A stretch of DNA of 40,849 bases from Shewanella oncorhynchi (lineage in GTDB: Bacteria > Pseudomonadota > Gammaproteobacteria > Enterobacterales > Shewanellaceae): contig NZ_JABAEB010000022.1 of NCBI RefSeq assembly GCF_012584455.1, positions 1 to 40,849 of the forward strand, in the 5' to 3' direction. Positions 34,203-40,849 of this stretch are shown here, piece after piece. Both the position numbers and the translations under genes were made by a program. The notes beneath the pieces are model-generated. The model did not search any database. It saw only the letters and a list, made by a program, of their open reading frames with translations, and was not told the origin of the DNA. How positions within the stretch are numbered: the first letter of the stretch is position 1; each line of letters starts with the position of its first letter.

Positions 34203-34386
34203 CTCGCCATGGATGGCGAGCTAGCTTTCGCAGGTGCAGGGACGCATCCTTCGGAAGCGATAGCAAATTTGGCAATGAGCACAAGGGGCTTTCAACTCCG
34301 TTGGGGGCGTCATGGAGCATCCAAGGAGGATAGGACGAGCAGTCCTCCTTGGTCGGGTGTGGGGTGAAGCCCCACGACTTTGACTT
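34203..34386 (+). repeat. Interspersed hairpin (REP-like) repeat, copy B
   Basis: A perfect palindrome CTCGCCAT-GG-ATGGCGAG lies at 34203-34220. A second imperfect hairpin follows near 34225-34260. The conserved core at 34304-34386 is 82/83 identical to 533-615, with stems CCAAGGAGGA/TCCTCCTTGG (34321-34352) and GTGGGG/CCCCAC (34359-34375). Like copy A, it has a CATGGATG-centred palindrome at the 5' end and finishes GACTTTGACTT. Confidence 0.75.
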
Positions 34387-34572
34387 TGATTAAATAATTC
34401 AAACAAGAGTTGGGACTGTAACAGGAGTGGCTGTGCTTAACACGACTACCTGAAATAGATAGTAATGCATCGAAACTGAACCCTCCTTCTCGATGAGAAT
34501 AACTTTAGGTAGCGGCGGATCGCGGTTAGAATACTCACCCTGTTTTTCTTGGTTACTTTTTCGGAAACAATA

Positions 34573-35772
34573 ATGTCCCATTCAGCGCTTAATTCTTTTG
34601 ATGATTTTTACCAGCTTTTGGCTGACAGCTTGGCGAAGAATAGTCTGATCAAACTATTGTTGAGTAAGTACCGAGGTGCAGATAAAAGCCTGCAGCGCAT
34701 TACGATTCGGCCGATCAGTTTGCAGAATGAACCTATGCTGTCGTTTGTGTATCAACACCAGACGAATCACATCACTAAAAACCTGAGTTATGACGAAGGG
34801 TTAGCCAGCATAAAACTGTTACTCGGTAGCGATTTTAAGAGCGCCCACTTAGCCATGGCGCAGGCGGAAGTTCAGCTTGAGATCAGCAAAAAAGGCAAAG
34901 TCCAAATCAGCACACATAACGTTAAACAAGCCGTCGCGGCACCGTTAGAACATGACCGTGAGAAAAAGCGTTTTGTGGATATCGAACGGCCTTTCCTGAC
35001 CAAGCTAGGTGTGACGGACAGCCAACATAATCTTATCCCTGCGATGTCGCGTAAATGGAAGCAAATCAATAAATTTATTGAGGTTTTCAGCCAAGCACTC
35101 GAAGCATCACCCCACAAGAATGACCAACCGATCAATGTGGTCGATTTTGGGTCTGGCAAAGGCTATCTCACCTTTGCAATCCATGACTATCTGCGCCACA
35201 GCCTTCACAATGATGCTCAGGTGACTGGGGTGGAATTACGCCAAGCCTTGGCCGATTTATGTAATGAAACGGCAGCAACGCTGGATCATCAAGGATTGTC
35301 GTTTGTCTGCGGCGATGTGAGAACCCACGCGCCTAAGCAAACCGATGTGATGATCGCGCTGCACGCCTGCGATATCGCCACTGACTATGCGATTCATTAT
35401 GGCATTCGCGCCAATGCCGACATCATCATGTGTTCGCCTTGCTGCCATAAACAAATTCGCCCGCAGATGCACAGCCCAGAGTTGTTCAAACCTATGCTGC
35501 AATATGGGGTGCACATGGGCCAACAGGCTGAAATGGTAACGGATTCATTACGTGCACTATTTTTGGAAGCCAATGGTTATGCGACTAAGGTGTTTGAATT
35601 TATCAGCCTAGAACATACCAATAAAAATAAGATGATTTTGGCCGTTAAAAAGCCACAACACAATCAGAAAGACAGCGCCGCAATCCTCGCGCAAATAGCT
35701 GACATTAAAGCCTATTACGGGATCAAGGAACACTGCTTAGAAACCTTACTCGCGCAAACTCAAGCCGATTAA
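34573..35772 (+). CDS. SAM-dependent methyltransferase (Methyltransf_32/GSTCD-like)
   Basis: 399 residues with a class I SAM-binding motif, NVVDFGSGKGYLTFA (188-201), and later motifs VTGVELR and LHACDIATDYAI. A characteristic CSPCCHKQIRPQM stretch follows, resembling the GSTCD methyltransferase-like proteins, in which this region probably forms part of the active site. The N-terminal 130 residues are a separate helical domain. The substrate is unknown; RNA or protein targets are possible. I choose the ATG at 34573, since the longer frame begins at a TTG. Its stop is 25 bp from the convergent Nudix gene. Confidence 0.85.
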   Translation: MSHSALNSFDDFYQLLADSLAKNSLIKLLLSKYRGADKSLQRITIRPISLQNEPMLSFVYQHQTNHITKNLSYDEGLASIKLLLGSDFKSAHLAMAQAEVQLEISKKGKVQISTHNVKQAVAAPLEHDREKKRFVDIERPFLTKLGVTDSQHNLIPAMSRKWKQINKFIEVFSQALEASPHKNDQPINVVDFGSGKGYLTFAIHDYLRHSLHNDAQVTGVELRQALADLCNETAATLDHQGLSFVCGDVRTHAPKQTDVMIALHACDIATDYAIHYGIRANADIIMCSPCCHKQIRPQMHSPELFKPMLQYGVHMGQQAEMVTDSLRALFLEANGYATKVFEFISLEHTNKNKMILAVKKPQHNQKDSAAILAQIADIKAYYGIKEHCLETLLAQTQAD

Positions 35773-35797
35773 CGGCTGGCGGTTTACTGGCAAAGCA

Positions 35798-36244
35798 TTA
35801 AAACTTTGCGCTCATGACAATCCCGTTGAAATTGAGGCAATCTTTAATTCTTTGCTGCTGAACCGCGCTAAGGGTGTCAATATCGTGGAAGGCAAACTCT
35901 GAATGTTCGTGACTTAATTGGATCGGCAATGGCTCACCTTCTGCCCCATTTTTTGCCACCTCAGGCCCATCAGGCAGTCGCAATTCACAACGAAAGATAA
36001 AGGCTTGGGATTGATAGGCGCTGTGATAATACACGCCGCTCAAATAGTTAACCCACACACTTAACCCCAATTCCTCTTGGCATTCGCGCACCAAGGCCTC
36101 GTGAATCGTTTCACCAGGCTCGAGTGCGCCACCGGGCAAACCCCAAGCAAAATTACCATAATTGGCTTTAAGCAACAGCACTTGTCCCTGCGCATTAGTG
36201 ATAACCGCGTGGCTGCTCAATCTAAAGGTGTCGTTAAAGGCCAC
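35798..36244 (-). CDS. Nudix hydrolase
   Basis: 148 residues with the complete Nudix box Gx5Ex7REUxEExGU, from Gly39 to Leu61 (GALEPGETIHEALVRECQEELGL). These enzymes hydrolyse nucleoside diphosphate-linked compounds such as NDP-sugars, NADH or oxidised nucleotides. The substrate is not clear here. The start is GTG (36242-36244), supported by AAGGATAATTGA just ahead, and the AFNDTFRLSSHAVI beginning suits the family. Confidence 0.9.
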   Translation of the reverse strand: MAFNDTFRLSSHAVITNAQGQVLLLKANYGNFAWGLPGGALEPGETIHEALVRECQEELGLSVWVNYLSGVYYHSAYQSQAFIFRCELRLPDGPEVAKNGAEGEPLPIQLSHEHSEFAFHDIDTLSAVQQQRIKDCLNFNGIVMSAKF

Positions 36245-36295
36245 TCAATTATCCTTGCACTTATATTCGGTATGCATTTGAGATATCAAACAAAA

Positions 36296-37174
36296 TCACT
36301 TCGCCGCAAAGGTATTACAACTGGCGAGATTACCCGAATCAAACCCTGTCTTAAACCATTTCACCCGCTGCGCCGAACTGCCGTGGGTAAAAGCATCGGG
36401 CTGTACGGCGCGACCCGCCATCTTTTGCAGACGATCGTCACCCACAGCACTGGCGGCGGCAATACCTTCCGCTAAATCGCCCGCTTCAAGTAAGTTAAGT
36501 TGTTGATTGACATAATGCCCCCAAATACCAGCGTAGCAATCCGCCTGTAATTCAAGCGCGACACTCAATTGATTCGCCTGCACTTTACTGCCAGATTGTT
36601 GGGCTTGGCGCACCTTAGTGCTCGTGCCCAGCAGGTTTTGCACATGGTGGCCTACTTCGTGGGCAATCACATAGGCAAAGGCAAAATCACCGGGCGCGCC
36701 TAAGGTTTTAAGCTCATCAAGAAAGCTAAGATCGATATACACCTTGCTATCGGCGGGGCAGTAGAAAGGCCCAGACTGCGCCTGTCCCATACCGCAGCCA
36801 GTGGAGGTCATATTGCGATAAAGCACTAACTTAGGCTCTCGATATTGCCCCTTGAGTAACTGGCCCCAAACGGTTTCTGTGGTGCCTAAAATGGCCGCCA
36901 CAAACTGGGCATTTTCATCCTGTACCACGGTCGTTGAGCTAGATTGGGATTGGCTAAGATGAGTTTGAGTATTCGGGTCGAGTGAAAGACCACCGGTAAA
37001 ATACTGAAAAGCAATATAAATGCCGCCGATGAGCAACACCACGCGACCAAGTTTAGTTCTCAGCAAAAAGGGCAAGAACCTGAGTAACAAGGCACTCGGC
37101 ACACCCGCAGATGCCATTTGCTGGCCGCGTCTGTCTTCGATATTGGAGCTTCTGTCAGTGTCACGCCAGCGCAT
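36296..37174 (-). CDS. Neutral zinc metallopeptidase-like membrane protein (YpfJ family)
   Basis: 292 residues, single membrane segment at about 43-60 after a basic cytosolic N-terminus (MRWRDTDRSSNIEDRRG). The zinc-binding motif HEVGHH is at 172-177. Other conserved family motifs are CPADSKVYIDLSFLDEL, LELQADCYAGIWG and GDDRLQKMAG. YpfJ homologs are annotated as putative neutral zinc metallopeptidases with a periplasmic catalytic domain; their substrate is unsettled. The ATG follows AAGGAATGAG. It is single and on the same strand as its neighbours. Confidence 0.92.
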   Translation of the reverse strand: MRWRDTDRSSNIEDRRGQQMASAGVPSALLLRFLPFLLRTKLGRVVLLIGGIYIAFQYFTGGLSLDPNTQTHLSQSQSSSTTVVQDENAQFVAAILGTTETVWGQLLKGQYREPKLVLYRNMTSTGCGMGQAQSGPFYCPADSKVYIDLSFLDELKTLGAPGDFAFAYVIAHEVGHHVQNLLGTSTKVRQAQQSGSKVQANQLSVALELQADCYAGIWGHYVNQQLNLLEAGDLAEGIAAASAVGDDRLQKMAGRAVQPDAFTHGSSAQRVKWFKTGFDSGNLASCNTFAAK

Positions 37175-37304
37175 CTCATTCCTTCACTCTGTAGTTAAAA
37201 CTTTCATTAAACCGCTATTAAAGTCGCTTAGATGCACAACTCTGATTTCGTATTTGCACTCTAGCGCCTAGCGGTTAAGAGTCTAGTGATTAAGTGTCTA
37301 GTGA

Positions 37305-37730
37305 TTATTTCGCTTGTGTATCGCTTGTGGGCGCGTCTTTTAGTGAGCGTAAAAACAACCCTAAACCACCAAAGGCCAAAACGAGGATCACGATAAGTTC
37401 AAAGGCCGACATGGATTTAAAGTGGAATTGAATCGAGCTGATAACCCCTACAACCAAGGCCGTAAGCGAACCTAAACTCAACAGCCAAGCTAACTTACTC
37501 TTAGCGTCAAAAAACACCATCACAATGCCGATAATAAACGGTAGCATCACCATGCCTGTGGTAATCGACATGCCTTGCCCAAAGGCATTCACTCGATATA
37601 AGCCATAGCCCAGTCCAAAACTAGAGCTCACCTGTATTGCATTGAACAATAAATAAAATCCGCCACACATCATGGCAAGACCCATAAAAAATTGTCCCGT
37701 CCCGCCCTGTGTTCCGCCCGCACCTTTCAT
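37305..37730 (-). CDS. Hypothetical small membrane protein with four hydrophobic segments
   Basis: 141 residues with hydrophobic segments at about 14-32, 55-73, 80-100 and 110-127. The N-terminus is Gly-rich (MKGAGGTQGGTG). No family recognised. A good ribosome binding site, AAAGGATATCT, precedes the ATG. It is 11 bp downstream of the frameshifted lipoprotein gene on the same strand, so the two probably form one operon. Confidence 0.75.
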   Translation of the reverse strand: MKGAGGTQGGTGQFFMGLAMMCGGFYLLFNAIQVSSSFGLGYGLYRVNAFGQGMSITTGMVMLPFIIGIVMVFFDAKSKLAWLLSLGSLTALVVGVISSIQFHFKSMSAFELIVILVLAFGGLGLFLRSLKDAPTSDTQAK

Positions 37731-37741
37731 AGATATCCTTT

Positions 37742-37959
37742 CTACATTAACGATTTTTGAGTGGCTTGTTCTTTGGCCATTTTCAGCCGTTGATTTTCTT
37801 CTACTGCTTTTACTTTTGCATACTGATAACGGCTTTTATCCGCCTCAGCAACACAGCGCTGTTTATCTCGCATAGGCTCATAAGATTGACTCATTCGGTG
37901 CAGGCAGATGTCAGCACAGTAAAGAACAAGAGCAGCATAATCAAAGGGAATTTCACCAT
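37742..37959 (-). pseudogene. Small lipoprotein gene with an apparent frameshift
   Basis: From the ATG at 37957-37959, with GAGGCG ahead, the first frame reads MVKFPLIMLLLFFTVLTSAC and stops at TGA (37891-37893) after two more residues. That is a textbook lipoprotein signal with lipobox LTSAC. In the -1 frame, an ATG overlapping that stop (37892-37894) opens 50 residues, SQSYEPMRDKQRCVAEADK and onward, to the TAA at 37742. This is charged and looks like the mature part of the same protein. One missing base near 37893 would explain both frames. Alternatives are real frameshifting, or two coupled peptides. A sequencing error cannot be excluded. Confidence 0.65.
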
Positions 37960-38005
37960 CAAGCACGCCTCAGTGAATGACCCAAATAACACACCTCATT
38001 CATAG

Positions 38006-38213
38006 GTAACGCCCATATTGCCAATCACACATTTTTGCTAAGTGATATCAAGCTTATTCAGGCCCCATGTTGACATAAATTACGCTAAGGCCAACACTCA
38101 ATGATGAATTTTTATACGCATGAACGACGACACTAAAGTGGATTAAATACACAGTGGCTAAAATAAGGATGCTGCAACGATTCCAATATAAGCCCTACCG
38201 TTAACATTAAGGA
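38006..38213. promoter_or_regulatory. Upstream region of the YjgR-like ATPase gene
   Basis: 208 bp of AT-rich spacer between divergent genes. No specific site is named. AAGGA at 38209-38213 touches the ATG of the ATPase gene. Confidence 0.3.
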
Positions 38214-39716
38214 ATGCCTTTGAATACGCTATTAATAGGAAAAGGTGAACAACAGGTTCACTTAAATCTTAAGTATGCCAATCGCCATGGGTTAATTGCC
38301 GGTGCCACAGGGACAGGCAAAACCGTGTCGCTGATGAGTATTGCCGAAGGTTTTTCACGCCAAGGCGTGCCAGTTTTTATCACAGACGTTAAAGGCGATA
38401 TCTCGGGTCTAGCTATGGCCGGCACTCCAAGTGAAAAGCTATTACAAAGGGCAACTCAAATTGGCATTGAGGATTATCACAACGAAGCCAATCCTGTAGT
38501 GTTATGGGATTTAGCGGGCGTTCAAGGCCACCCACTACGTACCACCATCAGCGAAATGGGCCCAACCTTACTCGGCCGAATTTTAGAATTGAATGACACC
38601 CAGAGCGGTATTTTAGACATAGTCTTTCAACTAGCGGACGACCAAGGATTATTGCTGCTCGACTTAGATGATCTGCGGGCCATGTTGGCCTTAGTTGCCG
38701 AGGAACGCAAAGAAATCTCCGCCAAATATGGTTTAATCAGCGCCCAATCCCTCGCAGCAATTCAACGCTCGGTACTAGGATTAGAGCGCGATGGTGGCAA
38801 AGACTTTTTTGGTGAACCCGCGTTACAGCTTGAAGATTTAATGCGCACTAATTTACAAGGGCGCGGCATTATCAATTTATTAGCAGCGAACAAACTGATT
38901 TTAACTCCCCGTTTATATTCAAGTTTTTTACTATGGCTACTCTCAGAATTATTTGAGAATCTGCCCGAAGTCGGCGATCCCGAAAAACCTAAGCTAGTGT
39001 TTTTTATCGATGAGGCGCATTTACTCTTTGAGGGTTGCCCACCGAGTCTATTAAAACGCGTCGAACAGATCATGCGCCTAATTCGCTCAAAAGGCGTAGG
39101 CGTTTATTTTTGCTCGCAATTTCCTGATGATGTCCCAAGCGAAATTCTCGGACAATTAGGTAATCGTATTCAACATGCCCTGCGAGCTTACACGCCAAGG
39201 GATCAAAAGGCCGTTAAAACCGCCGCCGAAACCTTTGTGCCTAACCCCAAACTGGTTGTTAGCGACGTCATATCCCAGCTCGCTGTAGGCGAAGCCTTAG
39301 TGTCTATGTTAGCCGACAAAGGCGTACCAACTATGGTCGAGCGCGCGCTCATCGCACCGCCACGTTGCCGCATGGGACCCGCCACAAGTGAGGAGTTACA
39401 ACAAGTCCGTGCCCAAAGCCCGATTGGAGGTAAATACGATCAGTTAATCAACCGCGAATCGGCCTACGAACGCCTTAACCAAAGGCGAGTTGGTAACGCC
39501 ACCAGCGACACCACATCCATAGCAAGTGATGTTCAAACGGATCAAAAAGCCGAAGAACAAGGTTGGTTCAGTGAACTTATTTTTGGTAATAAGCGCCGTC
39601 AAGGGTTAGCTGAAACCTTGTCAAAACAAGCGGCACGCACGGTTGGAAGCCAATTAGGTAAACAAATTTTGCGCGGTATATTAGGTGGCATGTTAGGTAA
39701 ATCGAGCCGACGTTAG
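38214..39716 (+). CDS. HerA-like/DUF853 ATPase (YjgR family)
   Basis: 500-residue RecA/HerA-like ATPase. Walker A GATGTGKT is at 30-37, Walker B LVFFIDEAH at 261-269, and an arginine-rich region around RVEQIMRLIRSKG follows. The C-terminal tail (about 440-500) ends in Gly/Lys-rich LGKQILRGILGGMLGKSSRR. YjgR proteins are cytosolic ATPases whose partner is unclear. The ribosome binding site AAGGA lies directly against the ATG at 38214; a TTG at 38220, 6 bp from it, would give better spacing and remove only two residues, so the true start may be there. Confidence 0.88.
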   Translation: MPLNTLLIGKGEQQVHLNLKYANRHGLIAGATGTGKTVSLMSIAEGFSRQGVPVFITDVKGDISGLAMAGTPSEKLLQRATQIGIEDYHNEANPVVLWDLAGVQGHPLRTTISEMGPTLLGRILELNDTQSGILDIVFQLADDQGLLLLDLDDLRAMLALVAEERKEISAKYGLISAQSLAAIQRSVLGLERDGGKDFFGEPALQLEDLMRTNLQGRGIINLLAANKLILTPRLYSSFLLWLLSELFENLPEVGDPEKPKLVFFIDEAHLLFEGCPPSLLKRVEQIMRLIRSKGVGVYFCSQFPDDVPSEILGQLGNRIQHALRAYTPRDQKAVKTAAETFVPNPKLVVSDVISQLAVGEALVSMLADKGVPTMVERALIAPPRCRMGPATSEELQQVRAQSPIGGKYDQLINRESAYERLNQRRVGNATSDTTSIASDVQTDQKAEEQGWFSELIFGNKRRQGLAETLSKQAARTVGSQLGKQILRGILGGMLGKSSRR

Positions 39717-40081
39717 GCATATGGTACTTAGTTAAGCCTCCAATTAGGGCCCACTAAAACCACAAACAATGACGAAAATAGAGGTACTGTGTCCTTGTTC
39801 GCATATTTCTTATACAGGTTAACGCTAGCATTAGCATTAATTATTCTAAGTGATAGATGGATCATGGTACGGAATTCGGTGATAAGATTATTTTGCTGTA
39901 ATCGCTCATTGAGGCAAATAAATTCACAGATAATTATCAATAATTTTAGATATTTGTAATTTAAAATGTTGTAATTCGAGATAAAAATTTCGCTTCAATC
40001 AGGACGTCATGGAATAGGTTCAATTAAGTACGGCTTACATGATTAGCCTGATGAATAACCAAAGAGTACATGGAGTTTTAT
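39717..40081. other. Intergenic region without recognised features
   Basis: 365 bp between the ATPase gene and the small Lys-rich gene. AT-rich. I find no convincing gene, terminator or repeat; the frame at 39728-39940 on the minus strand has no ribosome binding site and unlikely composition. Confidence 0.5.
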
Positions 40082-40204
40082 ATGAGTAAAGAGCAAAAAA
40101 ACCGTAAAGAATCGAAGAAACAACCGCTGATGTCTCCTAAAGAGAAAAGAGCAGCAAAACATGCGAAAAACGCAACTAAAGGTTTCTTAGATAACACTAA
40201 ATAG
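40082..40204 (+). CDS. Lysine-rich 40-residue protein
   Basis: MSKEQKNRKESKKQ begins a 40-aa protein that continues with MSPKEKRAAKHAKNATK and ends LDNTK. About 30% of residues are lysine. The ribosome binding site GGAG is 8 bp upstream of the ATG, and a strong terminator follows, so this looks like a free-standing transcribed gene. Basic small proteins of this kind may bind nucleic acid or ribosomes, but I recognise no family. Confidence 0.72.
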   Translation: MSKEQKNRKESKKQPLMSPKEKRAAKHAKNATKGFLDNTK

Positions 40205-40210
40205 TGTCTT

Positions 40211-40238
40211 GTTATTAGGAGGTTTGTCCTCTAATAAC
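40211..40238 (+). other. Hairpin downstream of the Lys-rich gene
   Basis: Stem GTTATTAG/CTAATAAC with an upper AGG/CCT pair begins 7 bases after the stop codon. It could stabilise the short message. Confidence 0.55.
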
Positions 40239-40245
40239 ACAAATA

Positions 40246-40272
40246 GGGTTAACTTAGGTTAGCCCTTTTTAT
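40246..40272 (+). terminator. Intrinsic terminator of the Lys-rich gene
   Basis: Stem GGGTTAAC/GTTAGCCC with one T-G pair and loop TTAG, then TTTTTATTG. Confidence 0.85.
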
Positions 40273-40483
40273 TGCCCGCTGCATTGAACCAACCAAGTTT
40301 TACCTCACAATACAACCTTACTCAAAACAGTCTCAGATCTCAGTTTTGTGATACAAAAGTAGCAGCTATCGACTATAGCCTAATTGACCTTTTCCAGGTT
40401 TTATGTAGTTATATTGAGCTGATTACGGTATTTACCGCTCGAAAGACCCTACATAACACTATAAAAAATAAGGATATTTCATA

Positions 40484-40773
40484 ATGAAAATCAAAAAACG
40501 TTTTGTCGCCGTCGGCGCAGCAGTGACTCTCACACTCAGTGCTGCCGCTATGGCTGCTGCCCCCGCCTTTATCAACATTCTCACAGGCGGCACCAGTGGT
40601 GTGTATTACCCTATTGGCGTTGCGCTGTCGCAACTCTACGGCACAGGAATCGAAGGTTCTAAAACCTCAGTTCAAGCAACTAAAGCCTCAGTAGAAAACC
40701 TCAATTTATTGCAAGCGGGTCGTGGTGAATTAGCGTTCGCTTTAGGTGATTCAGTCGCAGCAGCATATCAAGG
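40484..40773 (+). pseudogene. TAXI-family TRAP transporter binding protein, cut by an IS
   Basis: The N-terminal 96 residues of a TAXI-type solute-binding protein. A signal peptide (about 1-26, ending AMAAA) is followed by the family-typical FINILTGGTSGVYYPIGVALS, then TSVQATKASVENLNLLQAGRGELAFALGDSVAAAYQG. TAXI proteins are usually about 320 residues, so two thirds are missing. The frame runs three codons into the IS and stops at TAA (40787-40789). TRAP-TAXI binding proteins deliver dicarboxylates or glutamate to a DctQM-like permease. The break at 40774 is the exact start of the sequence repeated at window position 1-76. The remainder should lie on the far side of the IS. Confidence 0.87.
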
Positions 40774-40849
40774 TGTAGTGGCACACTAATTTTGGCCACC
40801 TAAATAGAGGTGATATTATTACCTCGTAGATGACTTTAGGTGAAAACAT
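40774..40849 (+). mobile_element. Insertion sequence terminal fragment (right window edge)
   Basis: 76 bases identical in reverse complement to 1-76. The element begins TGTAGTGGCACACTAATTTT and ends at the window edge with AGGTGAAAACAT, which would be completed to an ATG by the next base. It disrupts the TAXI gene. An identical stretch longer than typical terminal inverted repeats suggests the same end of two IS copies faces inward at both edges. Confidence 0.75.

Larger units (their letters stand above)
33853..34572. other. Accessory spacer with repeat copy B
   Basis: 720 bp containing the PIN-like gene's promoter side, a possible small ORF at 34041-34187, and the hairpin repeat at 34203-34386. 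The part 34387-34572 upstream of the methyltransferase is non-coding. Confidence 0.45.

Noticed and set aside
37742..37966. 74-residue open frame read as one protein
   Set aside because: Its first part is the out-of-frame shadow of a lipoprotein signal peptide. Only the part after 37894 looks like real coding sequence.
39728..39940. 70-residue minus-strand open frame
   Set aside because: No ribosome binding site, improbable amino acid composition, and AT-rich intergenic background.
1..40849. The whole window as a composite transposon between two IS copies
   Set aside because: The interior holds ordinary core genes (uvrD, ubiA), and the flanking genes broken by the IS ends are different. Separate insertions or contig edges are a better explanation.

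Overview
The window reads as a chromosomal segment of a Shewanella-like gammaproteobacterium. The main reason is an octaheme cytochrome c of the SirA/MccA sulfite reductase type embedded in a dedicated maturation locus. Further support comes from a heme-binding fatty acid cis/trans isomerase, a TorT-type sensor, and typical gammaproteobacterial core genes (uvrD, ubiA, yjgR-type ATPase, ypfJ-type peptidase). This assignment is inferred from gene content, not from a database search.

Layout. 1-230: 76 bp of an insertion-sequence end followed by the 3' remnant of a gene. 400-620: a hairpin-rich interspersed repeat whose conserved 83-bp core recurs at 34304-34386 with one mismatch. 708-6154: flavin reductase-like protein, cti, and an M13 metallopeptidase lipoprotein. 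6390-7673: a CadC/ToxR-like membrane-bound regulator. 7895-19530: a divergent sulfite respiration locus. 19705-29938: assorted housekeeping genes (NTP pyrophosphatase-like, DUF2975/XRE pair, S9 peptidase, Cdd1-like, AI-2E-type permease, double thioredoxin, nitronate monooxygenase plus VOC protein, orphan TorT, UbiA). 30089-32245: UvrD. 32400-34560: a small accessory patch with a PIN-like protein between repeat elements. 34573-39716: methyltransferase, Nudix, YpfJ, membrane protein, a frameshifted small lipoprotein, and a HerA/DUF853 ATPase. 40082-40849: a Lys-rich 40-aa protein and a TAXI-TRAP binding-protein gene cut by an IS end identical to, and inverted relative to, the one at position 1.

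The central system is the sulfite locus. On the minus strand, sirA (seven CXXCH hemes plus one CX15CH heme) is followed by a rhodanese-like protein, an FKBP isomerase, a CcmI-like TPR membrane protein, a 28-codon mini-ORF, then nosL-nosD-nosF-nosY. On the plus strand, a CcmF-, CcmH- and CcmG/ResA-like trio forms a dedicated heme-ligation module. There is no nosZ, so the Nos-type genes most plausibly serve the heme-copper active site known for MccA enzymes. The iron-sulfur/NrfD quinol dehydrogenase pair that accompanies such enzymes elsewhere is absent; the 28-codon ORF sits about where it could have been. The CcmH-like protein has lost the second cysteine of its LRCxxC motif.

The two window ends look like contig breaks at a multicopy IS: the same 76 bp appears at both ends in inverted orientation, and each copy abuts a broken gene.
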